Positions 8,090 through 14,952 of a DNA stretch of 15,310 nucleotides are shown piece by piece (within the stretch, counting starts at the first letter, position 1; every line of letters starts with the position of its first letter). The DNA comes from an uncultured Burkholderiales bacterium. Its GTDB lineage: Bacteria > Pseudomonadota > Gammaproteobacteria > Burkholderiales > Burkholderiaceae_E. The stretch covers positions 1-15,310 of the forward strand of contig CAIUGQ010000606.1 of assembly GCA_903898725.1 (NCBI GenBank). Reading direction: 5' to 3'. Below the pieces are notes generated by a model. It did not search any database. It saw only the letters and a list, made by a program, of their open reading frames with translations, and was not told where the DNA came from. Both the position numbers and the translations under genes were made by a program.

Positions 8090-9103
8090 ATGAGCCCCAT
8101 CCCGAACCGCACGCGTCGACGTCTCGCCCGGCTGGTGCCGGCCTGCGCCGCCCTCGCCCTCGCCGCCACGGCCGGTCCGCTCGCCGCGCAGCCCGCCGAC
8201 GACTGGCCGACCCGCCCGGTGAAGCTGATCGTCAGCTACGGCGCCGGCAACGTCGCCGACGTGCTGGCGCGCATCGTCGCGCAGAAGCTCTCCGAGCAGA
8301 TCCGCCAGCCGGTGGTCGTCGAGAACCGGCCCGGCCAGGGCGGCAGCCTGGGCGCGCAGGTCGCGGTCAAGGCGCCGGCCGACGGCTACACGCTGCTGTT
8401 CTCGGCGATGGCCGCGATCGCGATCAACCCGCACGTCTATGCACGCGTCGGCTACGACCCGATCGCCGACCTGGTGCCGATCACCGCGATCGCCCAGACC
8501 GGCAGCGGCATCATGTACGTCACGCCCGAGCTCAAGGCGAACACGCTCGCCGAGCTGATCGCGGCGAGCCGTGCGGCCCCCGGGACGATGAACTACGGCA
8601 CCGCCGGCAGCGGCACCGTGCCGCACCTGAACATGGAGCTGCTCAAGGGCATGAGCGGGCTCGACGCGACCCACATCCCGTACAAGGCCGCCTCGGCAGT
8701 GCTGACCGACGTGGTCGGCGGCCGCATCCAGATGGCGCAGGAGTCGTCGGCGGTGGTGCTGCCGCAGGTGAAGGCGGGCAAGGTCCGTGCGATCGCGATC
8801 GTGGGCACCGAACGCATGCCCGAGCTCAAGGACGTGCCGGCGATCACCGAGACCGTGCCCGGCTACGACCCCGTGCGTCCCTGGATGGGCGTGTTCGCGC
8901 CTGCCGGGATCGCGCCGGCGCGGGTCGCGAGGATCCACGCCGCGGTGTCCGCGGCGATCGGCACGCCCGACGTCCGCGACCGCATCGCGGCCGCCGACCT
9001 GCACCTGCTCGACCTCGGCCCGGCGGAGTTCGCGCGCACGGTGAAGCGCGACCTGGACCGGTACGGCGGCATGGTCAGGACGCTGAAGCTCCAGGCGGAC
9101 TGA
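8090..9103 (+). CDS. Bug/TctC family periplasmic substrate-binding protein
   Basis: The 337-residue protein starts with an Arg-rich n-region (RTRRRLARL) and a hydrophobic core, with signal-peptidase cleavage likely near PLAAQ around residues 30-34. The mature part has the Bug hallmarks: DWPTRPVKLIV, VVVENRPGQGG, GYTLLF, a central NYGTAGSGTVPHL and HIPYKAASAVLTDVVGGRI. Bug proteins bind small carboxylates in the periplasm for tripartite tricarboxylate transport or sensing. Here the ligand-loop sequence SYGAGNVADVL departs from the usual PxPPGGxxD, which may alter specificity. There are no TctA/TctB membrane genes nearby. It lies downstream of the dehydratase and RraA-like genes and ends 7 bp before the beta-propeller gene, so a sugar acid ligand is a reasonable guess. 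Confidence 0.92.
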   Translation: MSPIPNRTRRRLARLVPACAALALAATAGPLAAQPADDWPTRPVKLIVSYGAGNVADVLARIVAQKLSEQIRQPVVVENRPGQGGSLGAQVAVKAPADGYTLLFSAMAAIAINPHVYARVGYDPIADLVPITAIAQTGSGIMYVTPELKANTLAELIAASRAAPGTMNYGTAGSGTVPHLNMELLKGMSGLDATHIPYKAASAVLTDVVGGRIQMAQESSAVVLPQVKAGKVRAIAIVGTERMPELKDVPAITETVPGYDPVRPWMGVFAPAGIAPARVARIHAAVSAAIGTPDVRDRIAAADLHLLDLGPAEFARTVKRDLDRYGGMVRTLKLQAD

Positions 9104-9110
9104 GGCGCCC

Positions 9111-10109
9111 ATGGACACCCTGCGGGTGCGTCGTCTCGAGGGCAACCCGATCGTGCGTCCGCACATGGACGCCCGAATGGGCGGCAACGTGCAGGGCCCG
9201 TCGCTGATCCGCGTGCCCGACTGGCTGCCCTCGCCGCTCGGTCGCTACTACCTCTACTTCGCCGACCACAAGGGCGCGTACATCCGGCTGGCGGTCGCCG
9301 ACGCGCTCGAAGGCCCGTGGCGCATCCACGGGCCCGGCACGCTGCAGCTCGCCGATTCGGGGTTCCCCACGACCCCGATCGACCCGCCGCCGGGCACCAC
9401 GGCCGAGTCGCTCGCGGGCACGCGCCCCGGCCTCGCGCCAGCCGGCACGCCGGGCATCCCCGACCTGCTCGCCGATGCGACCTGGCCCCACATCGCGTCG
9501 CCGGACGTCCACGTCGATCACGACGCGCGCCGCATCGTGATGTACTTCCACGGGCTCGAGGCCTTCGCGCAGCAGCGCACCCGCGTGGCGCTGTCGGCCG
9601 ACGGCCTCCGGTTCGAGCAGCGGGGCGGCACGCTCGGCCCGTCCTACTTCAGGGTCTTCCGCCACGACGGCGTCGTCTACGCGCTCGCGATGCCCGGGAT
9701 CCTCTATCGCTCGCGCGACGGCCTGGGCGACTTCGAGCGCGGCCCCGACCTGTTCGACGAGCCGTTGCAGCGGCATGCGGCGCTGCGCGTCCGGGGCGAC
9801 GGCCTCGAGGTGTTCTGGACCCGCGTCGGCGACGCGCCGGAGCACATCCTGGTGTCGCGCGTCGCACTCGCCGGCCCCTGGACCGGCTGGAAGGCCGGCC
9901 CCGCCGAGTCGCTGCTGCGCCCCGAGCACGACTGGGAAGGTGCCGGGCTGCCACACACGCCCTCGTACCGAGGCGCGATCGGACACGACGTGAACCAGCT
10001 TCGCGACCCGGCCCTCTTCGAGGAGGACGGTCGGACCTTCCTGCTCTACGCGGTGAAGGGCGAAGGCGGCATCGCGATCGCCGAGCTGCTCGGGCTCAGC
10101 CGGCCTTGA
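9111..10109 (+). CDS. GH43-like five-bladed beta-propeller protein, uncharacterised
   Basis: The 332-residue cytoplasmic protein (no signal peptide) appears to be a five-bladed propeller of the GH43/GH32 type. Blade-like repeats are RYYLYFADHKG...LEGPW (from residue 45), RIVMYFHGLE, VVYALAMPGILYRSRDG, GLEVFWTRVGD...LAGPWTGW and RTFLLYAVKGEGG. The N-terminal part reads NPIVRPHMDARMGGNVQGPSL. Candidate acidic residues exist (D20; the ASPDVHVD and RDPALFEEDG segments), but I cannot assign a catalytic triad, so glycosidase activity is unproven. It starts 7 bp after the Bug gene, whose TGAGG stop region also provides the GAGG ribosome site. The 3' end overlaps the convergent Bug gene by 14 bp. The context suggests processing of a sugar-acid conjugate. 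Confidence 0.8.
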   Translation: MDTLRVRRLEGNPIVRPHMDARMGGNVQGPSLIRVPDWLPSPLGRYYLYFADHKGAYIRLAVADALEGPWRIHGPGTLQLADSGFPTTPIDPPPGTTAESLAGTRPGLAPAGTPGIPDLLADATWPHIASPDVHVDHDARRIVMYFHGLEAFAQQRTRVALSADGLRFEQRGGTLGPSYFRVFRHDGVVYALAMPGILYRSRDGLGDFERGPDLFDEPLQRHAALRVRGDGLEVFWTRVGDAPEHILVSRVALAGPWTGWKAGPAESLLRPEHDWEGAGLPHTPSYRGAIGHDVNQLRDPALFEEDGRTFLLYAVKGEGGIAIAELLGLSRP

Positions 10110-11103
10110 TCCCGCGACGGCGCAGCAGCGCGGCGTAGCGGGCACGCTCGACCGAGATCAGCTCGGCGAACCGGGCCGGCGAGCTCGACTGCGGCGCCCC
10201 GCCCAGCGCCACGAAGCGGTCCGCCACGTCGGGGCGCGCGAGCGCGTCGCGCACGCTGTCGGCGATCCGCTCGACACGCGCCGGCGCGATGCCCTGCGGG
10301 GCGAGGACGCCGATCCAGTTGCCCATGTCGAAGCCGGGCACGACCGTCTCGGCGAGCGTCGGCACGTCGGGGAGCATCGGCACGCGCACCGGCCCCGATA
10401 CCGCGAGCGGCCGCAGCCAGCCTTGCCGCAGCCCTTCCTCCGCCTCGATCAGCATCAGGAAGGCCACGTCGATCCGCCCCGCACGAAGCTCGACCAGCAG
10501 CGGGCCACCGCCCCGCAGCGGCACGTGACGGATGTCGGTGCGCGTGGCCTGCTTGAAGATCTCGGCCGCGACGTGCCGCGGATGACCCGGACCGGAACTG
10601 CCATAGCTCAGCACCCCGGGCCGCGCCCGGGCCTCGGTGACCAGCTCCGTGACCGAACGCGCGCGGACCGACTCGGTGACCACCAGCACCATCGGCAGGT
10701 CGGCCACCATCGAGACCGGAACCAGCTCCCGGGACGGGTCGTGCCCGGCCATGCCCAGCAAGGTCGGTGCGATCGCCAGCGCGCCGAGACTGCCCATCAG
10801 CAGCACGTGTCCGTCGGGCGGTGCGTGGGCGACGTACTCGGCACCCACCGTGCCCGAGGTACCGGCCCGGTTCTCGACGAGCACCGGCTGCTCCCAGGCC
10901 TGGGACAGTGCCGGTGCGACGATGCGCGCGCCGATGTCGGTCGCCCCCTGCGCGGGGTAGGGCACGACGAGGGTCACCGGCCGCGACGGGAAGCGATCCG
11001 CCGCGTGTTCGCCCCGCGCCGTGCCCGCGCCAAGGCCGACCACCGATGCGAGCCCCAGCGCCGCGGTGAGCAGCCGGCGACGAACGCCGGTGTGCTGGCT
11101 CAC
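10096..11103 (-). CDS. Bug/TctC family periplasmic substrate-binding protein (GTG start)
   Basis: The 335-residue protein begins at a GTG (11103-11101) that overlaps the TGA stop of the preceding Bug gene as GTGA. The frame stays open further upstream, but that stretch is an out-of-frame reading of the neighbouring gene. The signal peptide follows an RRR n-region: LLTAALGLASVVGLGAG, cleaved near TARG. The mature protein has FPSRPVTLVVPYPAQGATD, VLVENRAGTSG, HVLLMGSLG, SYGSSGPGHPRH and HVPLRGGGPLLVELRAGRI, all Bug landmarks. The ligand is unknown. The last gene of the minus-strand unit, it overlaps the convergent propeller gene by 14 bp with no terminator visible. It differs clearly from its neighbour in sequence, so the two are not a recent duplication. 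Confidence 0.9.
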   Translation of the reverse strand: MSQHTGVRRRLLTAALGLASVVGLGAGTARGEHAADRFPSRPVTLVVPYPAQGATDIGARIVAPALSQAWEQPVLVENRAGTSGTVGAEYVAHAPPDGHVLLMGSLGALAIAPTLLGMAGHDPSRELVPVSMVADLPMVLVVTESVRARSVTELVTEARARPGVLSYGSSGPGHPRHVAAEIFKQATRTDIRHVPLRGGGPLLVELRAGRIDVAFLMLIEAEEGLRQGWLRPLAVSGPVRVPMLPDVPTLAETVVPGFDMGNWIGVLAPQGIAPARVERIADSVRDALARPDVADRFVALGGAPQSSSPARFAELISVERARYAALLRRRGIKAG

Positions 11104-12131
11104 TGGGGCTTGATGCCCGCGGTACGGATCACCTTCGTCCAGCGCTCCTTCTCGGCGCGCACGAAGTCGGTGTAGTGGCGGCTGCCCTGCTCGGGGATCA
11201 CGAAGCCGTTGCCCTCCATGCGCTGACGGATGGCGGGCGAGGCCATCGCCTCCTTCATCGCCGCCTCGAGCTTCGCGACGATCGGCGCAGGCGTGCCCTT
11301 GGGCAGCGACAGGCCCGACCACGACAGCGCCTCGAAGCCCGGATAGCCGGACTCGGCCAGCGTCGGCACGTCGGGATACAGCGGGTTGCGCTGCAGGCTG
11401 GTGACCGCGAGCGGCCGCAGCTTGCCCGCCTTCACGTGGGGCAGCGCGACGTCCTGGTTGATGAACATCATCGGGATCTCGTTGCCGAGGATCGCGCTCA
11501 TCATCGGACCGCCACCGCGGTAGGGGATGCCGACCATCGCGAGCGGCTGGCAGGCACCGGCCTTGCCGCCGGCGGCCGCGCAGGCGGTCTGCTTGAAGAG
11601 CTCCATCGCCATGTGGCCGGAGGCCGCATGGGTGAAGCCGTAGTCGAGCTTGCCCGGATTCGCGCGGGCATGGGTCACCAGCTCGGCCACCGTCCGGAAG
11701 GGCGTCTGCGGGTTCACCACCAGCAGATTCGGCCCGGAGTGGACCTGCGAGACGTGGATGAAGTCGGTGTTGGAGTCGTACTTCAGGTTCGGATCGAGGC
11801 CGTGCGCGACCGCGCTCTGGCCGACACCGGTCTGCACCAGCGTATAGCCGTCGGCGGGCGCGCGGGCCCCGCGTTCGGTGCCGATCACGCCGCCCGCACC
11901 GCCGACGTTCTCGACGACGACCGGCTGCTTGAGGATCTTCGACAGCTCCTCGGCGATCATCCGGCCCATCACGTCGCTGGTGCCGCCCGGCGGGAACGGG
12001 ACGATCAGCTTCACCGGGCGGGTCGGCCAGTCGGTCTGCGCCGACGCATGCAGCGGCAGCAGGGTGCCGACGGTGCCGAGCGTGGTCAGGACGGCCGTCA
12101 GCGCCGCAGTGGCGAATGTTCTTCGTTTCAT
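11100..12131 (-). CDS. Bug/TctC family periplasmic substrate-binding protein with Cys-pair insert
   Basis: The 343-residue protein has a KRR n-region, a hydrophobic core and a HASA cleavage site around residue 30. The mature part starts QTDWPTRPVKLIVPFPPGGTSD, the canonical Bug opening, followed by VVVENVGGAGG, GYTLVQT and YRGGGPMMSAILGNEIPMMFIN. Between ELFKQT and VGIPYRGGG it carries about a dozen extra residues with C184 and C194, which could form a periplasmic disulfide. The ATG at 12131 is supported by GGAG seven bases upstream; an in-frame ATG at 12155 would place that site inside the coding region. It follows the flavin monooxygenase gene by 20 bp and overlaps the next Bug gene by 4 bp. 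Confidence 0.92.
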   Translation of the reverse strand: MKRRTFATAALTAVLTTLGTVGTLLPLHASAQTDWPTRPVKLIVPFPPGGTSDVMGRMIAEELSKILKQPVVVENVGGAGGVIGTERGARAPADGYTLVQTGVGQSAVAHGLDPNLKYDSNTDFIHVSQVHSGPNLLVVNPQTPFRTVAELVTHARANPGKLDYGFTHAASGHMAMELFKQTACAAAGGKAGACQPLAMVGIPYRGGGPMMSAILGNEIPMMFINQDVALPHVKAGKLRPLAVTSLQRNPLYPDVPTLAESGYPGFEALSWSGLSLPKGTPAPIVAKLEAAMKEAMASPAIRQRMEGNGFVIPEQGSRHYTDFVRAEKERWTKVIRTAGIKPQ

Positions 12132-12151
12132 GGGGGTCTCCTTCCCTCGAA

Positions 12152-13480
12152 TCATGCGCCCGGTCGGGGTGTCGCTTCGGACCGGGTCGTCGGCCACAGC
12201 CGGGGTCGTGCCGCCATCGCCGCGAGGGATTCTCGCTCGAAGCCGGCCGTTCGGCGGTACGCCGACGTGACCGCGTCGATCGTCTCGCCCGACAGGATGG
12301 GTTCGCCGTCGGCCGGCGCACCGGCCGCGAGGCGCTCGTCGGCGAGCTGCAGCAGCTTCTCGGGGCCCCGGGCGCGGTTGGCCAGCACCACCGCGTTGGC
12401 CGTCTCGAGCCGCCGTGCCTGGAAGGCCGCGAAGGCAGCGGGCAGGTCGCGCGGGCGGGCAGCCACGCATTCGGCGACGGCCTCCGCGTCGAGCAGCGCC
12501 TGCGACGAGCCGTTCGCGCCGATCGGGTACATCGGATGCGCGGCGTCGCCGATCAGCGCGACGCGCCCGTCGACCCAGGTGTCGATCGGATCGCGGTCCA
12601 CCATCGGGTAGGACAGGCACACCTCCGCGTGGCGGACCAGCGCGGGCACGTCGGCGAAGTCGAACCGGCAGTCCGAGAACAGCGCAGCGACCGTGTCGCG
12701 ATCGACCGGCCGGTTCCAGTCGCCGGGCGCGGCGTCGCCGCCGAAGCGCTCGCCGTGCTCGGCCACCCAGTTGATCAGCTGCAGTCCGTCGCGGCGGGGC
12801 GGGCGCACCGGGTACAGCACCACCTTGTGCTCGTGCACGCCGGCGATGACCATCGTGCGGCCGTCGAGCATCGGCCGCGCCCAGGTCAGGCCGCGGTACA
12901 TCACGATTCCTGAGCCGCGCGGCGGCGGCTCGTCCGGACGCATCGCGGCGCGCACCGAGGACATCACGCCGTCGGCGCCGATCAGGCCCTCGGCGTCGAG
13001 CCGGACCTCACCGCCGTGACGCCGGTCCTCGAAGCAGGCATGCACGAAGGCACCGCGCCGCTCGAAGCCCCGCAGGCGCAGGCCGGGCCGGATCGCGTCC
13101 TCGCCGTACCGCTCGATCAGTGCACGGTACAGGACGGTGTGCAGGTTGCCCCGATGGATCGAGAGCTGCGGGAACGGCAGGCCCGCGTGACGTCCGCGCA
13201 GATCGCCGTGGATCAGCCGGCCGTCGCGGGTGCGGTACTCGATGGCGCGGGTCTCGATCGCGACCTCGGCGAGCGCGTCGGCCAGCCCGAGTTCGGTCAG
13301 GACCCGCACGCCGTGCGGCAGCAGGTTGATGCCGACGCCGAGCGGCACGATCTCGCGCGCCGATTCGGCGACGACGCAGGGCACGCCCCGCGCACGCAGC
13401 CCCAGGGCCGTCGCGAGGCCGGCGATGCCGCCGCCGACGACGACGATCGGTGCCAGCGCGTTCGGGGGTGCTGCGCTCAC
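12152..13480 (-). CDS. PhzS-like FAD-dependent monooxygenase (class A aromatic hydroxylase)
   Basis: The 442-residue flavoprotein has the FAD dinucleotide motif GGGIAG at residues 16-21, the DG motif GADGVMSSVR near 167-177 and the FAD ribityl motif GDAAHPMYPIGANGSSQ near 308-324. This is the complete group A hydroxylase set. Segments such as LGVGIN, PQLSIHRG, INWV, DWNRP and YPMVDRDP closely resemble Pseudomonas PhzS from memory. PhzS hydroxylates a phenazine carboxylate, but no phenazine genes occur here, so another aromatic or heteroaromatic acid is likelier. It is a soluble NAD(P)H-using enzyme. The start is GTG at 13480; no ATG or clear ribosome site is present. An 11-bp repeat of the start region lies just upstream. 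It is the second gene of the unit, after the aldolase gene. Confidence 0.88.
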   Translation of the reverse strand: MSAAPPNALAPIVVVGGGIAGLATALGLRARGVPCVVAESAREIVPLGVGINLLPHGVRVLTELGLADALAEVAIETRAIEYRTRDGRLIHGDLRGRHAGLPFPQLSIHRGNLHTVLYRALIERYGEDAIRPGLRLRGFERRGAFVHACFEDRRHGGEVRLDAEGLIGADGVMSSVRAAMRPDEPPPRGSGIVMYRGLTWARPMLDGRTMVIAGVHEHKVVLYPVRPPRRDGLQLINWVAEHGERFGGDAAPGDWNRPVDRDTVAALFSDCRFDFADVPALVRHAEVCLSYPMVDRDPIDTWVDGRVALIGDAAHPMYPIGANGSSQALLDAEAVAECVAARPRDLPAAFAAFQARRLETANAVVLANRARGPEKLLQLADERLAAGAPADGEPILSGETIDAVTSAYRRTAGFERESLAAMAARPRLWPTTRSEATPRPGA

Positions 13481-13497
13481 CGGGCGGCTGCGCTCAC
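13470..13497. repeat. Direct repeat duplicating the monooxygenase start region
   Basis: GCTGCGCTCAC occurs at 13470-13480 and again at 13487-13497, offset 17 bp. On the minus strand each copy begins GTGAGC. The upstream GTG opens a six-codon frame whose TGA (13479-13477) overlaps the real GTG start at 13480. Confidence 0.6.
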
Positions 13498-13528
13498 GGG
13501 ACGAGACCGGTCGCGGCGCATCGCCGCC

Positions 13529-14302
13529 TCAGGCGCCCGGGGCGCGAAAGCGCGCGGCAAGCGCGTCGGTGGCGGCGGCCAGCAGGCCCGCGTCGCTGCC
13601 GACCGCGACGAACAGGCCGCCCAGTTCCAGGATGCGGCGCGAGTCGGCCTCGACCGGCGTGAGGAAGCCCGGCGCCTTGCCCGCCGCGCGGATGCGGCGG
13701 ACCGCGTCCTCGATCTTCGGCCAGACCTCCGGATGGTGCTTCTCGCCGATGTGACCGTAGGCGGCGTGCAGGTCGGACGGACCGATGAAGATGCCGTCGA
13801 CGCCGTCGACCGCGGCGATCGCCTCGATGTTCTCGAGCGCCTGCGGGGTCTCGACCTGAAGCAGGATGCACAGCTCCTGCTCGGCCTTCTGCGGATAGCC
13901 CTTCACGCGCCCCCAACGGGTGGCGCGCGTGGTGCCGCCGACGCCGCGGATGCCCTTCGGCGGGTAGCGCATCGCGGCGACCGCGGCGCGCGCCTCGTCG
14001 GCGGTGTTGACCATCGGCACCAGCACCGACTGCGCGCCGATGTCGAGCACCCGCTTGAGCATGACCGCATCGTTCCACGGCACGCGGACCACCGCGTGGG
14101 TCGGGTACGGCTCGACCGCCTGGAGCTGCGCCACCACCGACTCGAGGTCGTTCGGCGAGTGCTCCATGTCGAGCAGCATCCAGTCGAAGCCGGCCCCGGC
14201 GGCCAGCTCGGCGGTGATGTGCGAGGCGAGCGTCGTCCACAGGCCGATCTGCGGGCGGCCGGCGGCGAGCGCCCGCTTGAAGGTGTTGACGGGGAGGTCC
14301 AT
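13529..14302 (-). CDS. hpaI: HpaI/HpcH family class II aldolase
   Basis: The 257-residue protein aligns by eye along its whole length with E. coli HpaI (4-hydroxy-2-oxoheptanedioate aldolase), including GRPQIGLW, AGAGFDW, EHSPND, GIRGVG and LELGGLFVAVG. Catalytic residues are present: H48 and R73 (H45 and R70 in HpaI), metal ligands E151 (QVET) and D177 (GPSD). The family cleaves 2-keto-4-hydroxy acids to pyruvate and an aldehyde. HpaI serves hydroxyphenylacetate degradation and the relative GarL serves glucarate, so the natural substrate here is uncertain and the symbol is by family. The ATG at 14302 has AGGA (14311-14314) eight bases upstream. It is the first gene of the minus-strand unit and diverges from the DUF962 gene. 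Confidence 0.88.
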   Translation of the reverse strand: MDLPVNTFKRALAAGRPQIGLWTTLASHITAELAAGAGFDWMLLDMEHSPNDLESVVAQLQAVEPYPTHAVVRVPWNDAVMLKRVLDIGAQSVLVPMVNTADEARAAVAAMRYPPKGIRGVGGTTRATRWGRVKGYPQKAEQELCILLQVETPQALENIEAIAAVDGVDGIFIGPSDLHAAYGHIGEKHHPEVWPKIEDAVRRIRAAGKAPGFLTPVEADSRRILELGGLFVAVGSDAGLLAAATDALAARFRAPGA

Positions 14303-14335
14303 GGACGGGTTCCTGGATCGCGACGGAAGGCGCCG

Positions 14336-14341
14336 ATGTTA
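14336..14341 (-). promoter_or_regulatory. -10-like box for the aldolase operon
   Basis: TAACAT on the minus strand, 33 nt before the ATG at 14302. Its -35 position would fall on the -10 box of the divergent DUF962 promoter. Confidence 0.4.
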
Positions 14342-14361
14342 CCCCCGGCGCCCGGGCGGCC

Positions 14362-14367
14362 TAGAAT
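14362..14367 (+). promoter_or_regulatory. -10-like box for the DUF962/dioxygenase unit
   Basis: TAGAAT, 54 nt before the TTG start at 14422. TTACCC (14339-14344), 17 bp upstream, is a weak -35 candidate (three of six matches to TTGACA). Confidence 0.45.
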
Positions 14368-14421
14368 CGACGTTCCGGGCCGGCACCGCACCGACCCGCG
14401 ACGCTTCGCAGGAGACATGCC

Positions 14422-14952
14422 TTGAAGACCCTGACCGACCAGCTCGCCGGCTACGCCGCCTACCACCGCGACCGGCGCAACATCGCGACCCATCTGATCG
14501 GCGTGCCGGTGATCGTGTTCGCCGTCGTGGTGCTGATGTCGCGCCCGGTCTTCGGCACCGTGGGCGGCGCGCCGCTGACGCCCGCCCTCGTCGCCGCGCT
14601 CGCCGCGGGCGCGTGGTACGTCCTGCTCGACCGGGCGTTCGGCACCGTGATGGCGATCGTGCTGGCGGCGATGCTCGCCCTCGCGGCGCCGCTCGCCGCC
14701 GGCCCCACCACCGCCTGGCTCGCCTGGGGCATCGGCCTGTTCGTGGCGGGCTGGGTCGTGCAGTTCGTCGGGCACGCCTGGGAGGGCCGCAAGCCGGCGT
14801 TCATGGACGACGTCGTGGGCCTGCTGGTCGGCCCGCTGTTCGTCGCGGCGGAGCTCGCGTTCCTGCTCGGACTGCGCGCGGCGCTGCGCGACGCGATCGA
14901 GGCCCGGGTCGGACCGACCCGCAGCGGCCGGCCCGGCGGGGCGGCGGCGTGA
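14422..14952 (+). CDS. Mpo1-like (DUF962) membrane protein
   Basis: The 176-residue protein matches the DUF962/YGL010w family. It has an N-terminal YAAYHRDRRNIATHLIGVP segment with H15 and H24, about four membrane spans, and QFVGHAWEGRKPAF with H118 near the end. Yeast Mpo1 of this family is an Fe(II)-dependent dioxygenase acting on 2-hydroxy fatty acids in alpha-oxidation, and these histidines are the expected metal sites; bacterial function is inferred. The start is TTG at 14422, with GGAG (14411-14414) seven bases upstream. The nearer ATG at 14417 opens only ATG-CCT-TGA and sits too close to GGAG. The last bases overlap the GTG start of the phytanoyl-CoA dioxygenase-like gene (GTGA), so the two are translationally coupled. 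Confidence 0.88.
   Translation: MKTLTDQLAGYAAYHRDRRNIATHLIGVPVIVFAVVVLMSRPVFGTVGGAPLTPALVAALAAGAWYVLLDRAFGTVMAIVLAAMLALAAPLAAGPTTAWLAWGIGLFVAGWVVQFVGHAWEGRKPAFMDDVVGLLVGPLFVAAELAFLLGLRAALRDAIEARVGPTRSGRPGGAAA

Noticed and set aside
10096..10109. Possible terminator at the convergent propeller/Bug junction
   Set aside because: The two coding ends overlap by 14 bp and I found no stem-loop there that stands out from the GC-rich background.
10096..12321. Apparent 741-codon fusion ending in a Bug protein
   Set aside because: Only the part after the GTG at 11103 resembles a protein family. The upstream part is an out-of-frame reading of the neighbouring Bug gene.
12132..12620. N-terminal extension of the Bug frame far upstream of 12131
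   Set aside because: It overlaps the flavin monooxygenase gene in another frame and has no family similarity. The signal peptide and ribosome site fix the start at 12131.
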